This document shows positions 36,749 through 45,462 of a DNA stretch of 64,000 nt, one piece after another (the first letter of the stretch is position 1; every line of letters begins with the position of its first letter). Location: contig DATLSH010000079.1 of the NCBI GenBank assembly GCA_035534235.1, forward strand, positions 1 to 64,000. The letters run 5' to 3'. Position numbers and translations under genes: made by a program. Source of the DNA: Bog-473 sp035534235 (GTDB taxonomy: Bacteria; Actinomycetota; Acidimicrobiia; Acidimicrobiales; RAAP-2). The notes below the pieces were generated by a model. It ran no database searches. It was not told the origin of the DNA and saw only the letters and a list, made by a program, of their open reading frames with translations.

Positions 36749-37522
36749 ATGACCAGCCGCACCAACCGATCGGGCACAGACGTGAACCACCTCCGGCGCG
36801 GCGTCGTGGTGGCCGTCGCCCTCATGGTGGGAGCCTTCGGTTTCAACGCCTGCTCCCTGATCAACAAGGTGAAGACGGCGATCCATGACATCAGGGGCAA
36901 CAAGGCCACCATTGACGCCTTCAACTCCAAGCTGCAATCGGGTGGGTCGACGACCTTTGAGGCGACCTACGTCACCAGTGGCAGCTCACCGGCCACGGTC
37001 GTGTACGCGGTCCAACCTCCCAAGGGGCTGGCCTTTGCAGACACTCCGACGGGTGGGAGCGGCTCCACGTCACCCGTACACCTGGTGGTGAACCAGTCAG
37101 GCGAGTACGCCTGCAACCAACCCTCCGCCTCGGGTACCGGGTCCAGCACCCAATGGACCTGTGACAAGTTGGGTGCGGCCAGCGCCTCGGTCCAGAACCA
37201 GATCTTCGACTTCTACACCCCCTCCCACTGGATCGGCTTCCTACGCGACTTCTCGTTGGCCGCCGGTTTCGCCGGAGACAAGGTCACGTCGTCGACCATG
37301 ACGGTCAACGGCTTCGACATGAATTGCGTCGACTTCGTCGCCGCGGGCGTGCCCGGGAAGAGCACGATCTGCACCACGGCCCAGGGAATTCTCGGGTACG
37401 TGAAGGTGGCGAGCGATGCCACCAGCTTTGCGATCAAGTCCTACACGACGTCTCCTCCGGCTTCGCTCTTCGAACTGCCTCCGGGCGCCAAGGTGACGTC
37501 CAACCAGAACGGTTCGGCCTAG
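36749..37522 (+). CDS. Probable lipoprotein, function unknown
   Basis: 257-residue exported protein. A basic N terminus (RTNRSGTDVNHLRRG) is followed by a hydrophobic helix and a lipobox-like GFNAC, so it is probably lipid-modified at that Cys. The mature part is Ser/Thr/Gly-rich with paired Cys (YACNQ and WTCDK; MNCV and TICT) that could form disulfides. It ends in a LFELPPGAKV-type tail common in actinobacterial lipoproteins. A strong AGAGGAGG ribosome site supports ATG 36749. Confidence 0.8.
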   Translation: MTSRTNRSGTDVNHLRRGVVVAVALMVGAFGFNACSLINKVKTAIHDIRGNKATIDAFNSKLQSGGSTTFEATYVTSGSSPATVVYAVQPPKGLAFADTPTGGSGSTSPVHLVVNQSGEYACNQPSASGTGSSTQWTCDKLGAASASVQNQIFDFYTPSHWIGFLRDFSLAAGFAGDKVTSSTMTVNGFDMNCVDFVAAGVPGKSTICTTAQGILGYVKVASDATSFAIKSYTTSPPASLFELPPGAKVTSNQNGSA

Positions 37523-37579
37523 CGTCGCGGGCACCGGCTCCTCCGCGCGCGGTCCACGTGGTAGTACGCTTGGCGGTCC

Positions 37580-39007
37580 ATGCCGGACCGTCCATGGCGG
37601 ATTGAGGAGTCGGTGGTCTTCGCGGCGCTGACCGATGCAGTCGCGGTGGTTGATGTCCACGGTGAGTTGCTGCAGACGAATCCGGCCTGGCAGAAGATCT
37701 TCGGGAATGATGCCGTCGACATCGCCCAGATCACACGGGAGTGGGACTGGTTCTCCAGCGACGGTGAATCCCTGGCGTTGGCCGATGGGCCATTCTCCGC
37801 ACCGGCCGGGTCGCGGAGTGTCGGGGACCACACCATCCTCGGCTGCCGGGGCAAAGAGGACACGGAGATCTCGTGGTTCCACGTCAACAGGACTCCCCTC
37901 TTGAACCCGAGCGGAACGTCCTCGCGCCATGTCGTGACCCTGGCCGTGGCGGCGGACTTCACCCGGCACCTCCACACGTCGCAGATCCTGGCTGAGGCGG
38001 CCCGGGAATTCCGCGGGCTCACCGATGTCGCGGCCATCACCAAACAGATCACCTCGTACGCCGTGAGGCTCACCGACTTCGACACGGAACAGCCGCGGCG
38101 ATCGTCGCTGATCCACATTGACCCCACCTACGAGATCGCCCGGGTCCTCTCCGACCACGACGACGCTGACCCGTCCCTCAGCGGGGTGACCTTTGCCCTG
38201 CGCGACCACCCGTGGATAGAGACGACGGTGCGGACCGGGCTCCCGCTCCGGGCCGAGCTCGACGTCGATCTTCTCGGCCCTACCGTCCGGCCCTACAACG
38301 AGGGCATCGGTCTCACCCACGCGGGCTATGTGCCCATCATGGTGGACGACACGGTGTACGCCGTCCTGACTATCGGCAGCCGAAAGGGCGACGGAATCAG
38401 CACCCTCGACCTGGAGAACACCAGCGCGCTCTGCGAAATCGCCAGCCTGGCATTGAGCCGCGCCCAGCTGGTCCAAACGATCCTCGAACAGACCCTGACG
38501 GACCCGCTAACCGGATTGCCCAACCGCAGCGGCTTCGAGAGGCGAACCGCAGATCTCCCCCGCGTGCCCTATGCCGTCATGGCAATCGAGATCGACGACC
38601 TTGCCCACGTCAATGCCCGCCATGGGCAAGAGGCGGGCGACGAACTGATCCGCCTGGTGGCGAACACCATCTCCGCGCAGCTCCGGCGGGGGGACGTCGT
38701 GGCCCGGACCGGAGGTGGCGCCTTGCTGGCCGTGTTCGTCAATGCCTTCCAGACGGAGATGGCCGTCTTCGCTGATCGCATCGTCTCCGCACTGCACCAG
38801 ATCTCTTTCGCCGGTCGATCCACTCGGGTGAGTGTCGGATGCGCGGGTGGCGCCCCGCAGTCTCCACCGGAGATGGTCATCGCGGCAGCCGGCGCGGCCC
38901 TTGGACGAGCCCGGCAGCGGTCAAGGGTCTCGGTGGAGATTGAGTCGTCGGTGGTGGAAGCCGCGTTGGCCGGTCGGGAAGAGTCGGTGCTGCGGCACTC
39001 CACCTGA
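37580..39007 (+). CDS. PAS-GAF protein with degenerate GGDEF and intact I-site
   Basis: 475-residue soluble signalling protein: a PAS-like N terminus (LTDAVAVVDVHGELLQTNPAWQ), a GAF domain (about residues 135-300) and a C-terminal GGDEF-like domain. In that domain the catalytic motif reads GGGAL instead of GGDEF and the metal motif DxDxFK reads EIDDLA, so cyclase activity should be lost. The inhibitory-site motif RRGD sits five residues before GGGAL, as in active cyclases. Such proteins often act as c-di-GMP receptors (family knowledge). No EAL domain follows. Confidence 0.88.
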   Translation: MPDRPWRIEESVVFAALTDAVAVVDVHGELLQTNPAWQKIFGNDAVDIAQITREWDWFSSDGESLALADGPFSAPAGSRSVGDHTILGCRGKEDTEISWFHVNRTPLLNPSGTSSRHVVTLAVAADFTRHLHTSQILAEAAREFRGLTDVAAITKQITSYAVRLTDFDTEQPRRSSLIHIDPTYEIARVLSDHDDADPSLSGVTFALRDHPWIETTVRTGLPLRAELDVDLLGPTVRPYNEGIGLTHAGYVPIMVDDTVYAVLTIGSRKGDGISTLDLENTSALCEIASLALSRAQLVQTILEQTLTDPLTGLPNRSGFERRTADLPRVPYAVMAIEIDDLAHVNARHGQEAGDELIRLVANTISAQLRRGDVVARTGGGALLAVFVNAFQTEMAVFADRIVSALHQISFAGRSTRVSVGCAGGAPQSPPEMVIAAAGAALGRARQRSRVSVEIESSVVEAALAGREESVLRHST

Positions 39008-39022
39008 CCGGCAGCTACCGCG

Positions 39023-39730
39023 TCAGGTTCCGGTGCCACGCCCGGCGACCTGGGCCAGGGAGCGGACCTCCTCCCTGCTGAGCGGGCGCCAGTGCCCGGG
39101 CGCCAGATGCGTGTCGCGCAGGGGACCTATCCGGGTGCGGACCAGCCGGCGGACCGGATGCCCGACCGCTTCGCACATCCGGCGCACCTGCCGGTTCCGA
39201 CCTTCGTGGATGACCAGGCGCAGCACGTCGGGGGACAGGACCCCCACCTCGGCCGGTGCCGTACGCCCATCGTCGAGTTCGACGCCTTGGCGCAGCGCGC
39301 GTAGGGCACCCGGAGCGGGTGTGCCACCCGCCACCTCCACCACGTACTCCTTGTCGATCCCGTGGGAAGGATGCGCCAGCAGTTGGGCCAGGGCGCCGTC
39401 ATTGGTCAGGATCAGCAAACCTTCGGTTTCCTTGTCCAACCGACCCACCGGGAAGACCCGGGGCTCGGCCGGCACCAAACCCATCACCGTCGGCCGTCCC
39501 TGGGGATCCTCGGCCGTGGTGATGATCCCGGCCGGCTTGTTCAGCAGGTAGTAGACGAGGTCGGGCGCTACCGGCAGGAGGATCCCGTCGACCTCCACCC
39601 TCACCGTGGCGACATCGACCCGCCGCCCCAGGACCGCCACCTCACCGTCGACCGTCACCCGGCCAGCGGCAATCAGGTCCTCGCAGGCTCGCCGTGATCC
39701 TTGCCCGGAGCGGGCCAGCACCTTCTGCAG
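39023..39730 (-). CDS. rluB: 23S rRNA pseudouridine synthase, RluB family
   Basis: 235-residue RsuA/RluB-family pseudouridine synthase. An N-terminal S4 RNA-binding domain (LQKVLARSGQGSRRACEDLI) is followed by the catalytic domain with the Asp in VGRLDKETEGLLILTNDG and with IHEGRNRQVRRM. M. tuberculosis has this gene between scpB and cmk, as here. The start is a problem: the first ATG/GTG/TTG codon in frame is GTG 39721, inside the conserved LQKVLAR sequence. CTG 39730 would restore it and is used here; the frame is open further upstream. Confidence 0.87.
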   Translation of the reverse strand: MQKVLARSGQGSRRACEDLIAAGRVTVDGEVAVLGRRVDVATVRVEVDGILLPVAPDLVYYLLNKPAGIITTAEDPQGRPTVMGLVPAEPRVFPVGRLDKETEGLLILTNDGALAQLLAHPSHGIDKEYVVEVAGGTPAPGALRALRQGVELDDGRTAPAEVGVLSPDVLRLVIHEGRNRQVRRMCEAVGHPVRRLVRTRIGPLRDTHLAPGHWRPLSREEVRSLAQVAGRGTGT

Positions 39731-39758
39731 GCGCTCGCCATCCGGCCGCGCTCCCGCG

Positions 39759-40367
39759 TCAGGCGTCGTCGGAACCCACTTCGAAGCCCAAGCCCAAGGC
39801 AGATTGGAGATCCAACTCGAATGCGCCGGCCACCTCGGGCCCCGGCAGGAAATCCTCGACCGGCGGCAGCTGGGCCAGGGAATCCAGACCCAGGCGCTCC
39901 AGGAAGAGTTCGGTGGTCCCGAAGAGCACCGCCTGGCCTGGCCCCTCGGCCCGACCGACCACTGCGATGTAGCCGCGCTGTTCGAGGAGGCGCGTCACCC
40001 CGTCCACATTGACCCCCCGCAGCGAAGAGATCTGCCCCCGGGAAACCGGCTGGCGGTACGCCACGATGGCCAGCGTCTCCAAGGCGGCGGTGGACAGCCG
40101 GTGCGAGACCTCGCGGTTGGCGAAACGCTCGACGTAGGGGGCCAGGTCAGGGTGGGTCTGCAGGCGGGCCCCACCGGCGATACGGGCCACCACGATGCCG
40201 CGCCCCTCGGCCTCGTAGCTCCGGCCCAGGACACCCAGCGCCTCCTCCACCTTCTCGACCGGCTCTTCCAGCAACTCGGCCAGCAACTGGGGGGCGACCG
40301 GTTCGACGGCCACCAGCAGTACGGCCTCAATGGTACGGCCAAGCTCTTCATGCTCCATGGCGCACAT
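39759..40367 (-). CDS. scpB: Segregation and condensation protein B
   Basis: 202-residue winged-helix kleisin partner that, with ScpA and SMC, compacts and segregates the chromosome. Seen: EELGRTIEAVLLVAVEPVAPQLLAELL, ALETLAIVAYRQPVSRGQISSLRGV (the family core) and a GRAEGPGQAVLFGTTELFLERLGL segment. It follows scpA by 9 bases. ATG 40358 is an alternative start. Confidence 0.95.
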   Translation of the reverse strand: MCAMEHEELGRTIEAVLLVAVEPVAPQLLAELLEEPVEKVEEALGVLGRSYEAEGRGIVVARIAGGARLQTHPDLAPYVERFANREVSHRLSTAALETLAIVAYRQPVSRGQISSLRGVNVDGVTRLLEQRGYIAVVGRAEGPGQAVLFGTTELFLERLGLDSLAQLPPVEDFLPGPEVAGAFELDLQSALGLGFEVGSDDA

Positions 40368-40376
40368 CTTTCATGC

Positions 40377-41189
40377 TCATCCCTCGTAGTTGTCGATTTC
40401 ATAGCCGGCCATTTCGCCCAGACCCCGTCCGCTGTCCAGGCCAGCCAGGATGTCCCCGCTTTCCAACCAGGAGATACGGAGGTCCCCGAAGGTGTGGCCC
40501 TGTCCCAGCGAGACCCGGCCCATCTTGCACAGCTCCAACAGAGCCAGGAAGCGCACAATGACCTCAATGCGGGTCCGGCACTCCTCGACCAGGGCGCGGA
40601 AGGAGGATGCCCGCCGTCCCTCGGGCAGGGCCATCAATTCGGCCACGGCCTCCGACACCGACACCGTGTCCACGGTGACATGGGAGAGGTCGACCCGGGG
40701 CACCGGACGTTCCGCCGCACCCCTCAGGTAAGCCTGGGCCAGATCCTCCGGGGCGACGCCGGCCAGGAGGTCAGGCGCGTGCACGACGAAGTCATCGTCC
40801 AACCCGGCCTCCCGGGGGACGGACCGCGAGGCCTGCTCGGCCAGGGCCACGAAGACATCAGCCGCCGCGGCGTAGGCCCGGCATTCCAGCAGGCGGGCGA
40901 GCAGGAGGTCCCTCTCCTCCCACCCGATGAGCTCTTCGTCATCATCGAAGTCCTCCCGGCCGGGCAGCAGCCGCTGGGACTTGAGCTCCACCAATATGGC
41001 TGCGACCAGGAGGAACTCCGAAAGCTGATTGAAATCGATCTGGTCGCGCTGGTCCGTCAGGGCGCGGACGAACCGGTCGACGACCGCCAGCATCGGGATG
41101 TCGAGCACATCGACTTCATGGGACGACACCAGGTGCAGCAAGAGGTCGATGGGACCTTCGAAGACGGGTGTGGAGACCGCATAGGTCAC
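40377..41189 (-). CDS. scpA: Segregation and condensation protein A (kleisin)
   Basis: 270-residue kleisin subunit of the SMC-ScpAB condensin. The family N terminus (FEGPIDLLLHLVSSHEVDVLDIP) is intact, followed by the helical linker and the C-terminal winged helix (VVRFLALLELCKMGRVSLGQ). GTG 41189 starts at MTYAVSTPVFEGP, the usual position; the extra codons upstream are not family-like. It diverges from trpS, with 59 bases between. Confidence 0.95.
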   Translation of the reverse strand: MTYAVSTPVFEGPIDLLLHLVSSHEVDVLDIPMLAVVDRFVRALTDQRDQIDFNQLSEFLLVAAILVELKSQRLLPGREDFDDDEELIGWEERDLLLARLLECRAYAAAADVFVALAEQASRSVPREAGLDDDFVVHAPDLLAGVAPEDLAQAYLRGAAERPVPRVDLSHVTVDTVSVSEAVAELMALPEGRRASSFRALVEECRTRIEVIVRFLALLELCKMGRVSLGQGHTFGDLRISWLESGDILAGLDSGRGLGEMAGYEIDNYEG

Positions 41190-41248
41190 GGGCCGACGAT
41201 ACCCAACCTCCCGGCGCCCACCGCGCACCCCCCGAGCGCCCACCTACG

Positions 41249-42244
41249 ATGGCGGCCATGAGCAGGGTCCTTTCCGGCATTGCGCCGTCGGGCAATTTCA
41301 CCCTCGGCAACTACCTGGGGGCCCTGCGGCACTGGGTGACGTTCCAGGACGACAACGATGCCTTCTACTGCGTCGTCGACCTGCACGCCCTGACCCAGGA
41401 CATCGACCCGGGCGCCCTCGGGTCCAACACCAGGGACGCGGCGCTCAACATGCTCGCCATCGGCCTGGACCCCGCCCGCTGTTCCATCTTCCTGCAGAGC
41501 CACGTTCCCGAGCATCCCCGTTTGGCCTGGCTGCTCGAATGCATGGCCACCATGGGCGAACTGCGGCGCATGACCCAATTCAAGGAGAAGGGTGAGGGTC
41601 AGGAAACGGTACGGGTCGGGCTGTTCACCTACCCGGTGCTCATGGCAGCCGACATCCTCCTCTATGACGCGGCGGCGGTGCCCGTGGGCGACGACCAACG
41701 CCAGCACATTGAACTGGCCCGTGAGCTGGCCCTACGTTTCAACAACCGCTACGGCAGGATCTTTGTCGTACCCGAGGGGATGATCCCGCCCGCGGCTGCC
41801 CGTGTCATGGACCTGCAGCATCCCGAGCGCAAGATGTCGAAATCGGTGGAGTCCCCCTTGGGCACGATCTCCCTGCTCGACACGCCGGACGACATCACCA
41901 AGAAGGTCCGCAAGGCGGTCACCGACACCGATGGGGAGCTGCGCTACGACCGGGAGTCCAAGCCGGGGTTGGCCAACCTGCTCCACCTCATGGCTGCGGT
42001 CACCGATCGCACGCCTGAGGACGTGGCCGGGGGCTACGGGCGCTACGGGGACCTCAAGAACGACCTGGCCGAGGCCCTGTGCGAGCTCCTCCGACCCGTC
42101 CGCCTGCGCCGGAGCGAGCTGGAGGGGGACCTTTCGTACGTCGACACGGTGCTGGCCGAGGGCGCGTCCCGCGCCCATGGTGTGGCCGCCGCCACCTATG
42201 CCCGGGCGGCCGGGGCCGTGGGACTGGTGCCGCCGGCCAGCTGA
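41249..42244 (+). CDS. trpS: Tryptophanyl-tRNA synthetase
   Basis: 331-residue class I aminoacyl-tRNA synthetase charging tRNA-Trp. HIGH-type motif is PSGNFTLGN and the second signature is KMSKS (about residue 195). SGIAPSGNFTLGNYLGALR at the N terminus and the Trp-pocket region YPVLMAADILLYDA are typical. ATG 41249 or 41258 are both reasonable starts. Confidence 0.96.
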   Translation: MAAMSRVLSGIAPSGNFTLGNYLGALRHWVTFQDDNDAFYCVVDLHALTQDIDPGALGSNTRDAALNMLAIGLDPARCSIFLQSHVPEHPRLAWLLECMATMGELRRMTQFKEKGEGQETVRVGLFTYPVLMAADILLYDAAAVPVGDDQRQHIELARELALRFNNRYGRIFVVPEGMIPPAAARVMDLQHPERKMSKSVESPLGTISLLDTPDDITKKVRKAVTDTDGELRYDRESKPGLANLLHLMAAVTDRTPEDVAGGYGRYGDLKNDLAEALCELLRPVRLRRSELEGDLSYVDTVLAEGASRAHGVAAATYARAAGAVGLVPPAS

Positions 42245-42303
42245 GCGAGGAGAGCATGAATCATCAAGACTCACTCCGGTCAAACCCTGCAAGCGATCGG
42301 CAT

Positions 42304-42323
42304 CCCGGCGCCTGGCCGCCGGG
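42304..42323. terminator. Hairpin between convergent trpS and coiled-coil gene
   Basis: Perfect 7-bp arms CCCGGCG and CGCCGGG around a 6-base loop, 60 bases after the trpS stop. There is no following T-run on either strand. It could act as a bidirectional terminator, but the evidence is only structural. Confidence 0.35.
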
Positions 42324-42378
42324 ACTACTACGTCCGGAGACGAGTTCGGGATTGCGTCCGGTCGGAGCCTCCGAAGAC

Positions 42379-42735
42379 TTATGAGCCGGGCTGATCTCTG
42401 ATTTCGCGGACCTCGGCGTCAACCTGATCCAACCTGGAATCGACGGAAATGAATCCCCGGCGGACCTCGGCGAAGCCGCTCTGGACGATTTCGAAGAGCT
42501 GCCGGGTCGTGGTGACGAGAGTGGCCACGTCGCCGCTCAACTGGCTCAGTGCGCGTTGCATTTCGGCCTGGTGCTCCACCAATCCGCTGATCGACGCGGC
42601 CAGGACCGCCACGGTCTGGGGCAGTCCGAGCAACTCCTCGGTGAGCAGTGCACGGCGCACTTCGGAGCGGAATCCGTCGTCCTGGCGCAAGGTGTCGAGG
42701 AAGCGCTTGCGCTCGACCTCGTCCATGAACGTCAT
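42379..42735 (-). CDS. Small coiled-coil protein, paralogue of 24062-24439
   Basis: 118-residue protein matching the one at 24062 along its length: the same MDEVER start, LDTLRQDDGFRSEVRR, LLGLPQTV and DVATLVTTTRQL, then a coiled-coil tail ending DAEVREIR. The function is unknown. A GGAGGG ribosome site precedes ATG 42735. The upstream 14-base element is also identical to that of the paralogue. It lies between trpS and the site-2 protease gene. Confidence 0.75.
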   Translation of the reverse strand: MTFMDEVERKRFLDTLRQDDGFRSEVRRALLTEELLGLPQTVAVLAASISGLVEHQAEMQRALSQLSGDVATLVTTTRQLFEIVQSGFAEVRRGFISVDSRLDQVDAEVREIRDQPGS

Positions 42736-42764
42736 AATATCCCTCCGTTCGTGCAGAGCTTTAC

Positions 42765-42778
42765 GGGAGAACGGTCCC
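42765..42778 (-). promoter_or_regulatory. GGGACCGTTCTCCC element (second copy)
   Basis: Exact 14-base match on the minus strand to 24018-24031, at nearly the same distance (29 versus 30 bases) from the paralogous start codon. The sequences on either side differ, so this block is more conserved than its surroundings. Confidence 0.4.
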
Positions 42779-42800
42779 TCCCATCCGGCCGCAGAGTGAC

Positions 42801-43580
42801 CTATCCGAACAACCCTGGCAGGCCGAGCACGCCGGCCCACCAGTTGTAGAGATGCTCCAACAACCACGTGAGCGGCCCCGGATGGAGATAGAAGTTGAGG
42901 AGAACAAGTCCCATGATGATCGGCATCGTGTACTGGCGGATTCGCAAGTAGTTCGGCCAGAACCGCGCCGGCAGGACCCGCTCGAAGAGCACCGATCCGT
43001 CCAGGGGCGGAATCGGGAGCAGGTTGAATGCGGCCAGCCCGATGTTGACCACACTGAAGAAGAAGACCACCCGCTCCGTCACCGTGAACGTGCCCGTCCG
43101 AAGCAGCGTCGTCTTGAACATGATGACGAAGACGAGAGCGCTGATGGCGGCCAGGCCCACATTCGTCGCCGGGCCGGCCAGCGAGACGAGCACACCTTGA
43201 TTCCTCGGGTGGCGCAGGCGGTTCACGTTCACCGGCACCGGCTTGGCCCAACCGAAGACGCCGAACCCGCCCAGCGCCAGCAAGGCGGGCACAATGAGCG
43301 TTCCCACCGGGTCCACGTGCTTCATCGGATTGAGCGTTAGCCGGCCGGCGCGCGCCGCGGTGTCGTCGCCGAACGCCTTGGCCACCCAGCCGTGCGAGAT
43401 CTCGTGCAGGATGATGGAGGGGACGATGACCAGGAACAGGATGATGGTGTCCGTTGAGATGTTGTGATGCGCGACGAGCGCCACCAGGACGACCGCCGCG
43501 GCCACCACCCACAGGGTCCGCTTGGTGCGCTGATCCAGCGGGCGACGCCCCCCTGCCGGGCCTCCGTAGGCCGTCGGCAC
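42801..43580 (-). CDS. Site-2 protease family intramembrane metalloprotease
   Basis: 259-residue polytopic membrane protein of the S2P/M50 (SpoIVFB-like) family. The zinc-binding HEISH (HExxH) lies in SIILHEISHGWVAKAFG and the third ligand in LLPIPPLDGS. About six hydrophobic segments are visible. These proteases cut membrane-embedded substrates such as anti-sigma factors. GTG 43580 directly abuts the stop of the TraR/DksA gene, so the two are probably co-transcribed. Confidence 0.9.
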   Translation of the reverse strand: MPTAYGGPAGGRRPLDQRTKRTLWVVAAAVVLVALVAHHNISTDTIILFLVIVPSIILHEISHGWVAKAFGDDTAARAGRLTLNPMKHVDPVGTLIVPALLALGGFGVFGWAKPVPVNVNRLRHPRNQGVLVSLAGPATNVGLAAISALVFVIMFKTTLLRTGTFTVTERVVFFFSVVNIGLAAFNLLPIPPLDGSVLFERVLPARFWPNYLRIRQYTMPIIMGLVLLNFYLHPGPLTWLLEHLYNWWAGVLGLPGLFG

Positions 43581-43946
43581 CTATTGCTTGGCGGCGTCGA
43601 CGATGCAGAGCCGGGCGGCTGGCATCGCCTCAAGACGGGCCGCCCCGATCGGCTTGCCGCAGACCTCGCAGTTGCCATAGGTCCCGTTCTCAAGTCGTCC
43701 GAGGGCGGCCTCGACCTCCTCCAACGCTTCGCGGAGCTCGGTGGCCAGGCGCCCGGCCTCACCCCGCTCAGCGCTGACCTGGCTGGAGTCGGCGAAGTTG
43801 GAGTCGTAGTTGAGCCCGCTGCCGTCTCCGGCGAATCCGAGCTCGGTGAGCTCGGCGCGGAGCCCGGCCTGCTCGGCCAGCAACAGGGCGGTGTAGTCGA
43901 TGGCGGCGGTCTCCGCCGTAGGGGCCTCGTTCGGCATGGTGCTCAT
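43581..43946 (-). CDS. TraR/DksA-type zinc-finger protein
   Basis: 121-residue protein with an N-terminal coiled-coil region and a C-terminal C4 zinc-finger-like motif. The first pair CEVC (in YGNCEVCGKPI) is intact. The RLEAMPAARLC stretch follows as in the DksA/TraR family, but the fourth ligand position has Asp (CIVD) in place of Cys. Members may bind RNA polymerase; here that is not certain. It starts in an ATGA overlap with xerD and its stop abuts the protease gene. Confidence 0.83.
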   Translation of the reverse strand: MSTMPNEAPTAETAAIDYTALLLAEQAGLRAELTELGFAGDGSGLNYDSNFADSSQVSAERGEAGRLATELREALEEVEAALGRLENGTYGNCEVCGKPIGAARLEAMPAARLCIVDAAKQ

Positions 43947-44902
43947 GCTACGCGGTCGCCCCCCCTCCTGGTTCCCGCCCGAGGGTGTGCTCCCTCGTAG
44001 GCGCTCCTGAGGTGCTCGGTCGACACCTTGGTGTAGCGCTGGGTCGTGGCGATGGAGGCATGCCCGAGCAATTCCTGGACCACCCGGATGTCCGCTCCCC
44101 GGGCCAGCATGTGGGTGGCGCAGGAATGGCGCAGGACGTGGGGGCTCACCCGTTCGGCCAGTCCCACCCGGCTGGCGTACTTCTTGACCACCCCGAAGGC
44201 GCCGACCCGGGAGAGCCGGCCGCCCCGCAGATTGAGGAAGACGGCGTCGGCGTCGCTGCGTCTCTTCCACCGGGCGGGCACCAGGCACGGGCGGCCCTCC
44301 CCCGAGAGCCATTGCGCCAGCGCATCCCGGGCCATCCGACCCAAAGGGACCAGGCGCTCCTTGTCCCCCTTGCCCAGGACCCGGATGAGCGCCATGTCGG
44401 TGGATCCGTCCGATTCCGCCGCCTCGGCCACGTCCCCCAGGTTCAAACCGACGACCTCGCTCACCCGGGCCCCGGTTCCGTACAGCACCTCAAGCAGCGC
44501 CCTGTCGCGCAGGTGGGCCGGGCCGGTGCCGATCACGGCACCCAGCAGCTGCTCGGTCTCCTCCTCGGTCAACGCCTTGGGCAACAGGTCGTGCGGCGAC
44601 GGGCCGGACAGCTCCCCGGTCGGGTCGTCGCCCCGCAGCCCCTCCTCGACCAGGAAGCGATGGAACCCCCGGATGGCCGACAATGCCCGGGCAGTCGACG
44701 CCGCCCCGTGCGTGCGCCGGTGGGCCGCCACATAGTCCGCCACATCGGCCGCGGTGGCCGCCTCCATGCCGGAGCCCGCCGCGGCCTCCCCGTAGGCCGC
44801 CAGGTCCCGGCGGTAGGCCGACAGGGTGCGCGCTGAGCGTCCCCGTTCCACCTGGAGCCAGGAGAGGTACTCCTCGGCGTCGCGGGGCAGAGGTGCCGTC
44901 AC
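43943..44902 (-). CDS. xerD: Tyrosine recombinase XerD
   Basis: 319-residue tyrosine recombinase that resolves chromosome dimers at dif with XerC. The SAM-like N-terminal domain (YLSWLQVERGRSARTLSAYRRDL) is followed by the catalytic domain with Arg in GTGARVSEV, Lys in GKGDKERLVPL, HVLRHSCATHML (HxxR) and Tyr in ATTQRYTKVS. Synteny with M. tuberculosis (NUDIX gene then xerD) supports the name. The GTG start overlaps the NUDIX stop (GTGA). Confidence 0.93.
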   Translation of the reverse strand: MTAPLPRDAEEYLSWLQVERGRSARTLSAYRRDLAAYGEAAAGSGMEAATAADVADYVAAHRRTHGAASTARALSAIRGFHRFLVEEGLRGDDPTGELSGPSPHDLLPKALTEEETEQLLGAVIGTGPAHLRDRALLEVLYGTGARVSEVVGLNLGDVAEAAESDGSTDMALIRVLGKGDKERLVPLGRMARDALAQWLSGEGRPCLVPARWKRRSDADAVFLNLRGGRLSRVGAFGVVKKYASRVGLAERVSPHVLRHSCATHMLARGADIRVVQELLGHASIATTQRYTKVSTEHLRSAYEGAHPRAGTRRGGDRVA

Positions 44903-45456
44903 CGGGGCCCCTGGCCGTGGCCGAGCGTGGCCCGCGCCATGTAGAGGCCGAGGATGGTGGTCTCGTCCTTCAGGGAGCCGTCGGCCACCATCCCGTCCAC
45001 CTGGTCCAGGTTGATCGTCTCGACCGTCAGGAAGCCCTCTTCGACGCCGATGGGAGCGCTGGCACACGGGACGAGACCGCGGGCCAGGAAGATGGTGGTG
45101 TGCTGGTCGCTGATCCCGGGGGTGTTCCAAATTCCCGTCAGGACCTCCATTGTCCCCGCCTCCAGCCCCGCTTCCTCGGCCAGCTCACGGCGGGCGGTCC
45201 CCTCCAGTGACTCCCCATGGAGGTCACAGGTGCCGGCCGGGATCTCAAGCACCATGGAGTCCACCGCCGCCCGGTACTGGCGCACCAGCGTGACCCGGCC
45301 GTCGTCGTGCAGCGGCACGACGGCGACCGCACCGGGATGGCGGATGACGAAGCGGTCAAAGGGCCGCCCGTCAGGGTCGAGCAGGTGAAACTTGTCCACC
45401 CGGAAGAGCCAAGCCCGCAGGAGCTCCTCTTCTCCGACGCGGCGGAAGGGCGGCAC
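44899..45456 (-). CDS. NUDIX hydrolase (ADP-ribose pyrophosphatase type)
   Basis: 185-residue NUDIX enzyme. The NUDIX box reads GESLEGTARRELAEEAGL, with the conserved Arg-Glu and Glu-Glu pairs. Upstream, IRHPGAVAVVPLHDDGRVTLVRQYR matches the ADP-ribose pyrophosphatase branch (the Rv1700 position between pyrG and xerD in M. tuberculosis). It lies 6 bases after pyrG and is coupled to xerD. Confidence 0.92.
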   Translation of the reverse strand: MPPFRRVGEEELLRAWLFRVDKFHLLDPDGRPFDRFVIRHPGAVAVVPLHDDGRVTLVRQYRAAVDSMVLEIPAGTCDLHGESLEGTARRELAEEAGLEAGTMEVLTGIWNTPGISDQHTTIFLARGLVPCASAPIGVEEGFLTVETINLDQVDGMVADGSLKDETTILGLYMARATLGHGQGPR

Positions 45457-45462
45457 CGTCCC

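Noticed and set aside
42304..42323. Strong intrinsic terminator after trpS
   Set aside because: The hairpin is good but no T-run follows, so it is kept only as a low-confidence feature.
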